Positions 42,739 through 50,520 are shown, numbered from the stretch's first letter. The stretch: DNA of 64,000 nucleotides from CAWBUW01 sp963792075 (GCA_963792075.1 CAWBUW010000007.1:1-64000); one strand, 5' to 3'. The notes: a model not told the origin generated them from the letters alone. Translations and numbers: made by a program.

Positions 42739-43623
42739 CTAAGAAATTTCACCGCTGATTTTCTTGAGGCGATCGCGTAATTGGTCTAACCCGTCCAAAT
42801 TTGTCATGATTTTTTCCTGGTCGACTGCGGTCAAGGCGAGCAGCAAGGCATTGATAATGGTCATTGGAACGGTAAGAGAGTGGAAGGAGGATACCGGCCC
42901 GCGGCGGGCGGCGAGGACCACATCCGCCTGGTCGCCCACGACAGGGCCGAGCAAATCGGTCACCAGGATGACCGGTGTATTCTGCTGGTTAGCATATTCG
43001 ATCGCCATCTGCAGGCTGGGGGTCAAGTAGAAAAAACCGATGGCAATCAGCAGGTCACTGCTGTTCATCAGCATCATGGGTTCGAGCATCTCTCGCCCAG
43101 AAGTGTTCAGAGGGATCACCTGCCTAGCCGAGCGCGTCAACCGGATCTCGAGCAGATTCACCAATGTGAGGGAGGGTCCCATTCCAAAAATAAAAATGCG
43201 CTGGTGAGATCGAACGAGCTCTACTGCGGTGTTGAAGGCGTTGCGATCCAGGGTTTGCAGGGCTTCCGACAGGTAATCGATTTCGGAAGTTACAACTCTT
43301 TCAAAGATATCCCCTGCTTCGCGGAGATCATCCAGGCGGATGCGCAGCCGGGCAGAATGTGTCATCCGGCGGCGGAATTTTTCCTGCAGGGCCAACCGCA
43401 TTGAGGGGAAATTATCAAACCCGAGGGTGCGAGCAAAACGGATGATCGTCGCTTCGCTCAATTGCAGCCGGTCGGCTATTTCGACAGAGGTAAGGAAGGC
43501 TGCTTCATTCTGGTTCTGGTTCAAGAAATTGGCAACGCGCTTCTCGCTTTTCGTGAGCTCAGGGAAGCGTTCACTAATCAACTCGCCGAAATCACCCAGC
43601 CAATGGGCTTCGTGGCCTGTCAT
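42739..43623 (-). CDS. RpiR/MurR-family transcriptional regulator
   Basis: 294 aa. N-terminal helix-turn-helix (SEATIIRFARTLGFDNFPSM) followed by an SIS sugar-isomerase domain (RIFIFGMGPSLTLVNL and VILVTDLLGPVVGDQADVVL). Known: RpiR regulators sense sugar phosphates or related anions and control adjacent transport genes. It leads the minus-strand ABC importer operon, so the importer probably carries a sugar-like or phosphorylated compound. GAGGAAAC ribosome site. Confidence 0.9.
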   Translation of the reverse strand: MTGHEAHWLGDFGELISERFPELTKSEKRVANFLNQNQNEAAFLTSVEIADRLQLSEATIIRFARTLGFDNFPSMRLALQEKFRRRMTHSARLRIRLDDLREAGDIFERVVTSEIDYLSEALQTLDRNAFNTAVELVRSHQRIFIFGMGPSLTLVNLLEIRLTRSARQVIPLNTSGREMLEPMMLMNSSDLLIAIGFFYLTPSLQMAIEYANQQNTPVILVTDLLGPVVGDQADVVLAARRGPVSSFHSLTVPMTIINALLLALTAVDQEKIMTNLDGLDQLRDRLKKISGEIS

Positions 43624-43700
43624 GTTTCCTCCTGATCGAGTAATTTAGAGATGGAAATCCTTCAATATTTGTAATTTTGAACCCTTGCATTCATTTGAAT

Positions 43701-43729
43701 ATAATACAACATTTCGGTTATTAATGCAA
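43701..43729 (-). promoter_or_regulatory. Promoter of the RpiR-ABC operon
   Basis: Minus-strand TTGCAT (43729-43724), 17-base spacer, TATTAT (43706-43701), about 78 bases before the RpiR start. Confidence 0.55.
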
Positions 43730-43752
43730 GTATGGATGCAAGAAATTCATAG

Positions 43753-43813
43753 AAAAATATGTGTATCGGTAGGGATCGTGCGGAGCACGATCCCTACCGA
43801 TACACATATTTTT
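43753..43813. repeat. 29-bp perfect inverted repeat, triloop GGA
   Basis: Arms 43753-43781 and 43785-43813, apex CGTGC-GGA-GCACG, ending in A5/T5 on both sides. It separates the activase gene stop from the RpiR promoter and could end transcription of the Moco-controlled operon. Confidence 0.93.
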
Positions 43814-43911
43814 ATTAGAGCAACAGAAGGGGGATGTGGCGCTTCTACGCCCCTATAAAGAGGGATGAGGAGGCGCAGGGGGTGGAAATGTTTGTGCCTC
43901 CCGGGTTTTCA

Positions 43912-44697
43912 TTATTCTGGGAGGAGGGCTTCCAGGGCGATCAAGGCCGCGCCTTGAGCGCCTACCAGTTGGGGGAAGCCCGGCAAGAGCACCTTTTCGC
44001 CGGTTTCTTCCTCCAATAACTGCCGGATGGCGGTGTTCTGTGCCACGCCGCCCGAGAGCATCAAAGGGGATACCAGACCTACGGTGCGGATCATGGCTAC
44101 GATGCGCTTGATCAGCGAACGGTGCAGGCCGCGCAAAATGGCCTCCAGGGGGACGCCGTTGGCAATGAGCGAGATCACTTCCGACTCGGCGAAAACCGTG
44201 CAAGTGCTTGAGATCGAGGCCTCCTCCGCGGTGGATAGAGCTTCCTCTCCCAGGCGGTCCAACGGCACCTGGAGACGGCTGGCCGTATTTTCCAGGAAGC
44301 GCCCAGTCCCGGCGGCGCATTTGTCATTCATCACGAAATCCAGCACCTTGCCCTCTGGGCTGATCCCGATGACTTTGCTATCCTGTCCGCCGATGTCGAC
44401 CAGAGTCCCCCCATGTTGGAATTCGTGGAATATCTGGTGGGCATGGCAGGAAATTTCGGTGACCTGACGCATTGCCTGAGGGACCAGGCGGCGTCCATAG
44501 CCTGTCGCCACCAATGGGATCCTATCTAATGAGCCAATCTCCTGGCGGGCGCATTCCAGGAAGTGGGCCACCTGGTCCGCTGTGCGCGGTTCAGCCATCT
44601 CCAGCAGATGCCAGGTCATCAGCCCGTTTTTATTGACGCCCACAATCTTGGTCGTCGTAGAGCCGATATCGATCCCCAGGGCTTGAATCTCAGGCAT
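43912..44697 (-). CDS. ATP-driven acyl-CoA dehydratase activase (HgdC/BadF family)
   Basis: 261 aa, ASKHA-fold iron-sulfur ATPase that injects electrons into 2-hydroxyacyl-CoA dehydratase-like enzymes. Seen: phosphate-1 loop GIDIGSTTTKIVGV, phosphate-2 loop VDIGGQDSKVIG, the bridging [4Fe-4S] cysteines in NDKCAAGTGRF and SSTCTVFAESEV, and adenosine loop LSGGVAQN. It is the last gene of the minus-strand operon, 20 bases after its probable partner. Inferred: homodimer with one cluster, ATP-coupled electron donor. Confidence 0.93.
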   Translation of the reverse strand: MPEIQALGIDIGSTTTKIVGVNKNGLMTWHLLEMAEPRTADQVAHFLECARQEIGSLDRIPLVATGYGRRLVPQAMRQVTEISCHAHQIFHEFQHGGTLVDIGGQDSKVIGISPEGKVLDFVMNDKCAAGTGRFLENTASRLQVPLDRLGEEALSTAEEASISSTCTVFAESEVISLIANGVPLEAILRGLHRSLIKRIVAMIRTVGLVSPLMLSGGVAQNTAIRQLLEEETGEKVLLPGFPQLVGAQGAALIALEALLPE

Positions 44698-44717
44698 GCT
44701 TACACCCCATATTCTCT

Positions 44718-46151
44718 TTAAGATGATCCTAACATTTCAATAAAAGCGTCCAGGCGATTGGCGATTTGCCCTTGCGCATAGGCACGCGGGTCGTTGTGAT
44801 CGGCCTCCAAAAGGAGGACAGGGATACCACACTCACGGAGCAACCGGTCGCGCTGATCCATCTGCCCAATCGAATAGGGTTTGCAGGAGCGGTCCGAATG
44901 CAGGATGGCGCCATCCAGTTGGAATTTCTCGATCATGCGTTTCATCGTTGCAAGCTTATCCCCGGCGCCGCGGTTGAGAATGGGGTAGATGTAAGTTCGA
45001 GCCATCCCTTCAACCGGATCCTGTGTGTCGATCAGGTTTGCCAACTCGCCCCAGGCGTTGGTATAGGTGGAAGCAACAATGGCAATGCCGTGCTGCCCAA
45101 GATATTCCGCCAGGTAGCGCAAGCGGTACCAGATCGGCAGGTTATCCCACAATAACCGTTTCCGCTCATTCTTCACCACCCCCACTCCCTGAGCAATACG
45201 CTTATCCACTTCCTTGAGCATGGCGGCGTAGAAGTCCACCGTGAAAGCGTCGCCGCGCATTTCAACGACCGGCGCCATCTGAATGAACTGGTCAAAAACT
45301 GAGATCGGCGCAGGCCGGTGCTGACCCCGCTCGATGATCTCCAGCCACAATTGGGAGGCCTGGCGGCTGAGCAGTGCGACCTGCTCCAGCCGGTGTACGT
45401 CCAGGGCTTTGCCGGCTACTTTCTCCGCAACCGGGATTGCCTCTTCGATCTGCCGTTTGACGAAAGCCAGGGCATGCGGAGGCACCGGCAGAAAGCCAAA
45501 TTCCCTCACCCCTTGCCCCTCTCCCAAAGGGAGAGGGGAGCGAAGATTCTCCTCTCCCTTTGGGAGAGGGGTTGGGGTGAGGGAGCTCACATCCCCATAA
45601 AGAAATGGGGTGTCAATCAAGATCAACGGCACCTGAAAATGATGAGCCAGTACCCGGTACCAAAACAGGACAGTCTGGCAGATGTTGGTACAGGCCAGGA
45701 GCAGATCCGGGCGAGGCAGCTTGCCGACAGGGGTTTTCCCCGAAAGCATGGCGCCAATGTCTGTACGGGCGTAAGAACACAGGTCACACGAATACCCGGC
45801 GTTCTCTGCCTCGGTGGCGATGGTCTCTACAACGCGCATCGTGCCGCACAGGGCTCCGTGGTTCTCCGGGTAGAGGATGTAGAAATCGAGGGCTTTGAGG
45901 AACTCAATGGGCGCTCCGGAGGTAACCCAGACTACTTTGCGATGCAAATGCGCGTACTGGCCCTCCAGGTAGTGGAGGGCGATCAGCTCCTTGGTCCAGG
46001 GTGAGATCTTCAATGGGGGAGCGATGACATTGTTCTCCCCTCGGGAGCCAGACCTGGCTTGCCACTCAGCCTGCCACCTGTGCACCCGCAGGGCTGTCCG
46101 GCCGAGGAGGTTCACGCTAAAATGGTAACGCAGTATTTCACCCGCACTCAT
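44718..46151 (-). CDS. 2-hydroxyacyl-CoA dehydratase-like subunit (HgdB/BcrC type), with repeat insert
   Basis: 477 aa. Cysteine motifs expected of [4Fe-4S]-binding subunits: PENHGALCGTMR, GYSCDLCSYARTDIG, LLACTNICQTV and HSDRSCKPYSIGQ near the end. An insert at about residues 192-220 (LTPTPLPKGEENLRSPLPLG) is encoded by a palindromic repeat and keeps the frame. Overlaps the previous gene by 4 bases (ATGA). Substrate unknown; no CoA-transferase or hydroxyacid dehydrogenase nearby, so a role in ordinary amino-acid fermentation is not indicated. Confidence 0.88.
   Translation of the reverse strand: MSAGEILRYHFSVNLLGRTALRVHRWQAEWQARSGSRGENNVIAPPLKISPWTKELIALHYLEGQYAHLHRKVVWVTSGAPIEFLKALDFYILYPENHGALCGTMRVVETIATEAENAGYSCDLCSYARTDIGAMLSGKTPVGKLPRPDLLLACTNICQTVLFWYRVLAHHFQVPLILIDTPFLYGDVSSLTPTPLPKGEENLRSPLPLGEGQGVREFGFLPVPPHALAFVKRQIEEAIPVAEKVAGKALDVHRLEQVALLSRQASQLWLEIIERGQHRPAPISVFDQFIQMAPVVEMRGDAFTVDFYAAMLKEVDKRIAQGVGVVKNERKRLLWDNLPIWYRLRYLAEYLGQHGIAIVASTYTNAWGELANLIDTQDPVEGMARTYIYPILNRGAGDKLATMKRMIEKFQLDGAILHSDRSCKPYSIGQMDQRDRLLRECGIPVLLLEADHNDPRAYAQGQIANRLDAFIEMLGSS
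45503..45583. repeat. Inverted repeat inserted in frame in a dehydratase-like gene
   Basis: Nested palindrome around CTCCCAAAGGGAGAGG with CCCTCACCCC at one end and its complement at the other (about 37-base arms). The peptide LTPTPLPKGEE...PLGEGQGVRE is a signature widely seen where such elements enter coding DNA. Confidence 0.9.
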
Positions 46152-47233
46152 TGCAGCATCTCTAAAAAGGCGGCCAACCGGTTGAGAATGGGCTGAGAGA
46201 GTTCATCGTTAAGGTCCACTTCCACGGTCAAAGATGGGATGCCAGCCTGGCGCAGCCCCTGGCGGAGTTGGGGCAAGTCAAACAACTCCGGCTCGCAAAA
46301 CTTGACATCGTAGAAAACCACGCCTCTGGCTGCGGAGGTTTTCACCAAGCGCAGCAGGTGATCCAGCCGCTCGCCGATTGGGCTGCCCCGCGTGGGGTCT
46401 GGGGGAGCATAGACGATGCTCTCTGCCATGCGTTGGAAGGGATCATCGCTTTGACCAGCCGGGTAAAGTCTGCGCCCGCAGCAGGCCAGGTCATCGGCAG
46501 CCACGCGCCCGCCCATTTCAGCCAGCGCCTTGAACAGGCTCATTGGCTCGGGGACGATCCCTGAAAGGATGATCGGGGTCTCTTTCCGCTCTGCCGCTTT
46601 AGCCTGAGAGAGGAAATCCTGGGCGAACACTGCAAACTTTTCAGCCGGGAGATATTCGCGGCTGCGGATGAGGCGGTAAAACAACTCGTCGTCGAGGGGC
46701 ATCCTTTGGCGCTGCCGGTGAAGGTCAACGAGCAGCCGGTCAGCCTCTTCTTCACGCTGAATGCTTGACATCAGCGCTGCTTCGGAGGGAGATTGGCCTC
46801 GGATCGTTTCCAGGCGCTGGTAAAGGATGCGGAATTCGTTGGCCAGGAAATCCACATCGCTTTCCCGTCTCCCGCGTGGGAGATAAAGAGTCAGCACTGG
46901 CCGGGGCGGGCGAACAAAATCAAGCAGGATGCTGCCCAGGCCCTGAAGCAAATCGCAAGCATGGGGGACGAGCAGCAGGCCCACAACGTCCAGGCCGCCT
47001 GACTCAAGGAAAGACAGGGCATTCCGGACGATCGAACAGACGTATGGCTGGAGGTGCGCATCCCCAGACGTGCCGCTTACCCTGGGCGGACCCCAGACCT
47101 CAACAGGCAGGAAATCAAAAGCGCGCAGCAGTGCTCTGGAGTAGTGGATGGGAAAAACCGCAGCTACCGAGCCTCCCTGTTGCTGATATTCGTGAATGAC
47201 ATTTGCCCGCCTGGGAATTTCAAGTCTCTCCAA
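46148..47233 (-). CDS. 2-hydroxyacyl-CoA dehydratase-like second subunit (HgdB family)
   Basis: 361 aa. Cysteines in HLQPYVCSIVRNAL, VPHACDLLQGLG, VAADDLACCGRRLY and the C-terminal VKFCEPELFDLP, the hallmark of the cluster-bearing subunit. TTG 47233 is used because AAGGAGC lies six bases upstream; a longer in-frame reading to 47275 has no ribosome site. It overlaps the YqeB end by 14 bases and pairs with the following subunit to give the expected heterodimer. Confidence 0.82.
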   Translation of the reverse strand: MERLEIPRRANVIHEYQQQGGSVAAVFPIHYSRALLRAFDFLPVEVWGPPRVSGTSGDAHLQPYVCSIVRNALSFLESGGLDVVGLLLVPHACDLLQGLGSILLDFVRPPRPVLTLYLPRGRRESDVDFLANEFRILYQRLETIRGQSPSEAALMSSIQREEEADRLLVDLHRQRQRMPLDDELFYRLIRSREYLPAEKFAVFAQDFLSQAKAAERKETPIILSGIVPEPMSLFKALAEMGGRVAADDLACCGRRLYPAGQSDDPFQRMAESIVYAPPDPTRGSPIGERLDHLLRLVKTSAARGVVFYDVKFCEPELFDLPQLRQGLRQAGIPSLTVEVDLNDELSQPILNRLAAFLEMLQ

Positions 47234-48062
47234 GGGATTGCTCCTTTGTTTCTTTTGGGACAGTCCCAGTTCCAAGACGAATGGCGCGCAAAACGCCCTG
47301 AGCGATTTTCATGGGCCGGTCTGCTATGCCGGAAATCTGAGGGGCTTCCGCTCGTGGGTCTACTTCGATGACTTTGGTATTCATCTCCACGGGCACTTTG
47401 GTATGGGTCAGCCCGCGCAGGGACCCGCTGATCGGCGCGCGAAGCTGAATTTCACCAATGTGAGCGATCACCTGGCCCTGGATCACGTGATCGCCGATTT
47501 GCAGTGCAGTCTCGAATATGCCCGCGCAGGGGGCGTACACATAACGGTCGCGGCTGTGCCCTGCGATAGAATTTGGCTCCCCCATTAACGGATCCGTTGC
47601 CCCCTCTATAACCACGTTTCCGAGGCTCTCCCCCCAACCGGTTTCAATGGCGAGGTCTACTGTCTTACCCGCAATGAAGTTCGGCCCCAACCCAATGGTG
47701 AGCGGCGCTAATCCGATTTGTTTTTCTGGTTGTGAGTGTTTGCGCATGCGCGCATCCACCAATACCTGGGGGCGCACAGCTTCTAAGGTTTGTTTGAAAT
47801 CCTGCACTACGATCGGAATGCAGGTAGGGGATTCGAGCAGACCACTCAGCTTCGCTAACTGTTCTACTCGGACGGCTTCGACACCTTCCAACATGGCCTG
47901 GCCATCGAAAATTGCATCTGCAAAGGCCATTTTACGGCGTGTCACCGTGGGTAAGGGCGAATCTTGCAGCACGACCGGATAACCTGAACGAAAGAGCAAG
48001 TGAGCCACTGCCGAAGCGACATCATTGCTGCCCCGTACCAGAATTAATCGAGGAGGTTTCAC
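47220..48062 (-). CDS. yqeB: YqeB-like selenium-dependent molybdenum hydroxylase system protein (EF2563 family)
   Basis: 280 aa. N-terminal Rossmann-like region (LILVRGSNDVASAVAHLLF) and central blocks VLVDARMRKHSQP and IGLGPNFIAGKTVDLAIETG, typical of the EF2563/YqeB family; a barrel-like C-terminal half (GHSRDRYVYAPCAGIFE, IGEIQLRAPISGSLRGL). Known: found with selenium-dependent molybdenum hydroxylases, thought to help mature the cofactor. No hydroxylase gene is in view. GTG 48062 begins one base after the permease stop. Confidence 0.9.
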   Translation of the reverse strand: MKPPRLILVRGSNDVASAVAHLLFRSGYPVVLQDSPLPTVTRRKMAFADAIFDGQAMLEGVEAVRVEQLAKLSGLLESPTCIPIVVQDFKQTLEAVRPQVLVDARMRKHSQPEKQIGLAPLTIGLGPNFIAGKTVDLAIETGWGESLGNVVIEGATDPLMGEPNSIAGHSRDRYVYAPCAGIFETALQIGDHVIQGQVIAHIGEIQLRAPISGSLRGLTHTKVPVEMNTKVIEVDPRAEAPQISGIADRPMKIAQGVLRAIRLGTGTVPKETKEQSLGET

Positions 48063-48063
48063 G

Positions 48064-48807
48064 TCATTTCCAGAAAGTCAGCCAGAAGTTTGTTACGACC
48101 AGGGACATCACCGTGCCCAGAGTACGGCGAAGATTTAAACCGCTCAACTGTTGCGCACCGAAATAACCGCCGGCCAGCGCGCCCAAGATCCCTAACGGGA
48201 GCAAGGAAAGACCAAAGCCGTCCAGGATAAAGGTACCGCCGAGGATGCGCCCGAGCAAGCCACTGATCGAATTGAGCACTATAAATGCCGCCGCAACTGC
48301 TGAAGCGTGTTTTGAACTGCCCCAGCGGGCGAAAATAATGATCGGGGAAAGAAAAATGCCGCCGCCAATGCCCACCATGCCTGACAACAGCCCGATCCCC
48401 AGGCCAATAGCCAAAGCCAGGCCTGTTGGAACCGGGCGCAGCGGACGGCCGTCCTCTTGACGCCGGCTGAAAAACAAAAGGCGGAGCGCGACGAAGGTCA
48501 GTACCAGATAGAGCAAAATGGAATACATTTCATTCGTGATTTTGAAATATCCGCCGATGAAAGCCGCCGGCAGGGAAGTGATCAAGAATGGCGTGAGCAA
48601 GCTGCTACGTAAATGACCGGCGCGGTAGAAAATTAAGAAAGATATTCCCGCGACCAGGATATTCAATGCCAGGGCTGTGCTGGCCATGATCTGCGGAGGA
48701 ATGCCAAACAAGCTCATCACCGCAAGATAGCCAGTAGCACCGCCAAAACCCACGCTGGCGTACAGGAATGCAATCAGAGGAACCAACAGGTAGACCGGCG
48801 TGAACAT
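48064..48807 (-). CDS. TauE/SafE-family (sulfite exporter-like) permease
   Basis: 247 aa, eight hydrophobic helices with the tandem TauE motifs VGFGGATGYLAVMSLFG and SGMVGIGGGIFLSPIIIF. Known: family members move sulfite, sulfoacetate or related anions; substrate unknown here. ATG 48807, AGGAG upstream, starts two bases after the FmdE stop. Inferred: carries a sulfur, selenium or oxyanion species needed by the operon. Confidence 0.88.
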   Translation of the reverse strand: MFTPVYLLVPLIAFLYASVGFGGATGYLAVMSLFGIPPQIMASTALALNILVAGISFLIFYRAGHLRSSLLTPFLITSLPAAFIGGYFKITNEMYSILLYLVLTFVALRLLFFSRRQEDGRPLRPVPTGLALAIGLGIGLLSGMVGIGGGIFLSPIIIFARWGSSKHASAVAAAFIVLNSISGLLGRILGGTFILDGFGLSLLPLGILGALAGGYFGAQQLSGLNLRRTLGTVMSLVVTNFWLTFWK

Positions 48808-48809
48808 AT

Positions 48810-49448
48810 TCAGTCTCCTGTGGTCATTGAGTGCAGGGCAGGTGACTTTTGAGCGAACAAGGTCTCTCCTCCTGGCATGTATCCGTGGTAATAAGCGCCC
48901 CGGGCGCAAGCCTGGCAGAGCGTCAGGCCTTTATCCTTGATTTCACGCTCGTTGATGATTTCTTCACCGCAGGCGTCGCAGTTGGTGCGCACGCCTGCCC
49001 GCGAGACAATTTCGGTGATAGCCACATTCAGCGCAACGGTTTGTACAGAAAACATAAGCTCAGCGGGCATGACCTGGTATGCCTGCATCTGGGCAAAGTA
49101 ATGGCGTGGCTCGCCGGGAGCATACGCATACGCCTTTTGGCGAATATCCAGCACTGGCGCCAGGCGCAGAGCCTGCCCTGTATTGGTATCCACGAAGACA
49201 GCAGCCGTCTTCCCATAATCCTCAACCCGCAGTGTCCGGTGGCCCACCGTACAGCCGGTGGCAACAGAGAGGCCATCGGCAAAGCAGCCATCAGTCTCGG
49301 TAATGGTAAGCAGGCGCTTATTGGAGGGTGCTTGTTCAAACCCTAGTGCGTGCATCCCCAGCAGGCCCATGCGCACGCCCAGGATCTGGCGCGGACAGAG
49401 GTGGTTGTGGTCGCGAGTTGATATTTCGAGTAAAGCTTGCAAATTCAT
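48810..49448 (-). CDS. FmdE-family protein with C-terminal zinc ribbon
   Basis: 212 aa. FmdE fold with the metal-site residues in RDHNHLCPRQILGVRMG and TDGCFADGLSVATGCTVGHR. The C-terminal ribbon NCDACGEEIINEREI...LTLCQACARG has two CxxC pairs. Known: FmdE-like proteins accompany molybdenum or tungsten enzymes such as formylmethanofuran dehydrogenase; role unclear. ATG 49448 is chosen over 49457 because GTGGAG lies about nine bases upstream of it. It is the first gene behind the riboswitch. Confidence 0.9.
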   Translation of the reverse strand: MNLQALLEISTRDHNHLCPRQILGVRMGLLGMHALGFEQAPSNKRLLTITETDGCFADGLSVATGCTVGHRTLRVEDYGKTAAVFVDTNTGQALRLAPVLDIRQKAYAYAPGEPRHYFAQMQAYQVMPAELMFSVQTVALNVAITEIVSRAGVRTNCDACGEEIINEREIKDKGLTLCQACARGAYYHGYMPGGETLFAQKSPALHSMTTGD

Positions 49449-49467
49449 CAAGAGCATCTCCACATTA

Positions 49468-49503
49468 CAAAAAGGCTGTCGCGTGGGAACGAGACAGCCT
49501 TTC
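49468..49503 (-). terminator. Riboswitch expression-platform terminator
   Basis: Minus-strand stem AAGGCTGTC / GACAGCCTT (49501-49493 / 49480-49472) followed by a T run at 49473-49468, only about 20 bases before the FmdE start. It fits a transcription-termination switch. Confidence 0.8.
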
Positions 49504-49516
49504 ACCTGCCAGAGGG

Positions 49517-49667
49517 CAAGGTCAAAAGTCGTCTCCTTTCCAAGGTCTCCCGGTTTGCGCTGGGAGACGGGAGGCAAAGGTGTTTCCGCCTTTGCCCGTG
49601 ACGCGCCGATCTTGATGCGATCCGTGCGTCCCCTGAAATTCGCTCAGGGATTGGCCGCCAGACCATG
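49517..49667 (-). ncRNA. Molybdenum (or tungsten) cofactor riboswitch, Moco-RNA-like
   Basis: Read on the minus strand: a long multi-stem leader closed by an outer helix (CATGGTC 49667-49661 with GACCTTG 49523-49517, one mismatch). Inside it are a CCCTG/CAGGG hairpin, a GACGC/GCGTC stem, then the stem GGGCAAAGG with partner CCTTTGCC. Its continuation CCTTTGCCTCCCG, then a GC-rich hairpin and TTGGAAAGG, match the most conserved parts of the Moco riboswitch motif as known from moaA leaders. Inferred: senses Mo- or W-pterin cofactor and controls the terminator downstream. Confidence 0.8.
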
Positions 49668-49711
49668 ACATGCTGTTTTAGGTCTGAGGGGCTCGGAGAA
49701 TAAGTTACTTA

Positions 49712-49717
49712 ATTATA
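49712..49717 (-). promoter_or_regulatory. -10 box of the Moco-controlled operon
   Basis: TATAAT on the minus strand, about 45 bases upstream of the riboswitch core. No clear -35. Confidence 0.45.
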
Positions 49718-49742
49718 CCGCTTAAGTTTTGCGGGGGCTAAG

Positions 49743-49865
49743 ATGAATTTTGGCTCTCTGGGAATCGCCGTGGTAGGGCGGTTATGTGGGGGTGTATTGC
49801 GGGCAAAGCCCGCAATACACCCCCACATCTGCCCTTTGTCACGGCAACTCCCAATGAACCTGAAT
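49743..49865. repeat. Composite repeat with 21-bp triloop palindrome (copy B)
   Basis: Central palindrome 49784-49804 / 49808-49828 (loop AAA), nearly identical to that at 35827-35869. Left flank CTCTGGGAATCGCCGTGGTA; right flank TGCCCTTTGTCACGGCAACT plus CCCAATGAACC, which also occurs at 8331-8361. The flanks are imperfect inverted copies of each other, giving a MITE-like unit of about 120 bases. Confidence 0.85.
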
Positions 49866-49866
49866 T

Positions 49867-49909
49867 TTTGGAGGTAAGCAAGCGACAAAATCCCTTGCTT
49901 ACCTCCAAA
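49867..49909. repeat. 16-bp perfect inverted repeat, 11-base loop
   Basis: Arms 49867-49882 and 49894-49909 (TTTGGAGGTAAGCAAG and complement), next to the composite repeat, upstream of the MarR promoter. Confidence 0.85.
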
Positions 49910-49948
49910 CCCCCGACTAAGAACGCCCTGCGCTGGCAAAGTCTCCTC

Positions 49949-49976
49949 TTGTTCTAGATTGAATAAGTTTTATAAT
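49949..49976 (+). promoter_or_regulatory. Promoter of the MarR-ABC exporter operon
   Basis: TTGTTC (49949-49954), 16-base spacer, TATAAT (49971-49976). An AATAA...TTATT inverted repeat (49962-49980) overlaps the -10, a plausible MarR operator. Confidence 0.5.
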
Positions 49977-50019
49977 TATTAAATAACCTAACGAGTAAGA
50001 ATGATACCCAGGAGCGATC

Positions 50020-50520
50020 ATGGAAAAGCTAGTAGAAAAAGACCTAAAGAAGACCATCGACCAGTTTTGGGACACGGTGCCGATGGTGTGGAACCTGATC
50101 CGCAGCCATCTGCGAACGGTTGCTCCGGAGCAGTTTGACATCAGCGTGGGGCAGTTCCACCTGCTGCGGCTCATCCGTAAGGGGCTTACCTCGGTCAGGG
50201 ATATTGCCGATGCGCGCCAGATCAGCCGCCCGGCCATCAGCCAGGAAGCGGATCTCTTGGTAGAAAAGGGTTTGATCACCCGGCGGCAAGAAGCGGATGA
50301 CCGGCGCTTCGTCCACCTGGCCCTCACCTCTGAGGGGGATGACCTGCTCGACGAGGTATTTCAACAGAACCGCGCCTGGATGATGGAGAAAATGGCTTCA
50401 GTCAACGCTGAAGACCTGAGGCGCATCACGGAGGGCCTGGCCTTGTTAAAATCTGCCTTTGATACATCCAGGGAGAATACACAGGACAATCCATCTAATT
50501 GTACCCACCTTAACTTATGA
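50020..50520 (+). CDS. MarR-family transcriptional regulator
   Basis: 166 aa. Winged helix with recognition region ISRPAISQEADLLVEKGLI and wing RRQEADDRRFVHLALTSEG. Leads an operon with two ABC exporter half-transporters, overlapping the first by 4 bases (ATGA). Known arrangement: the regulator represses its own drug-export operon until a drug or phenolic compound binds. Confidence 0.92.
   Translation: MEKLVEKDLKKTIDQFWDTVPMVWNLIRSHLRTVAPEQFDISVGQFHLLRLIRKGLTSVRDIADARQISRPAISQEADLLVEKGLITRRQEADDRRFVHLALTSEGDDLLDEVFQQNRAWMMEKMASVNAEDLRRITEGLALLKSAFDTSRENTQDNPSNCTHLNL

Noticed and set aside
45503..45583. CRISPR-like repeats
   Set aside because: A single nested inverted repeat, no regular spacers and no cas genes.
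49551..49600. GGCAAAGG...CCTTTGCC hairpin as a plus-strand terminator
   Set aside because: It has no T run on that strand and is part of the conserved core of the Moco-like riboswitch on the minus strand.
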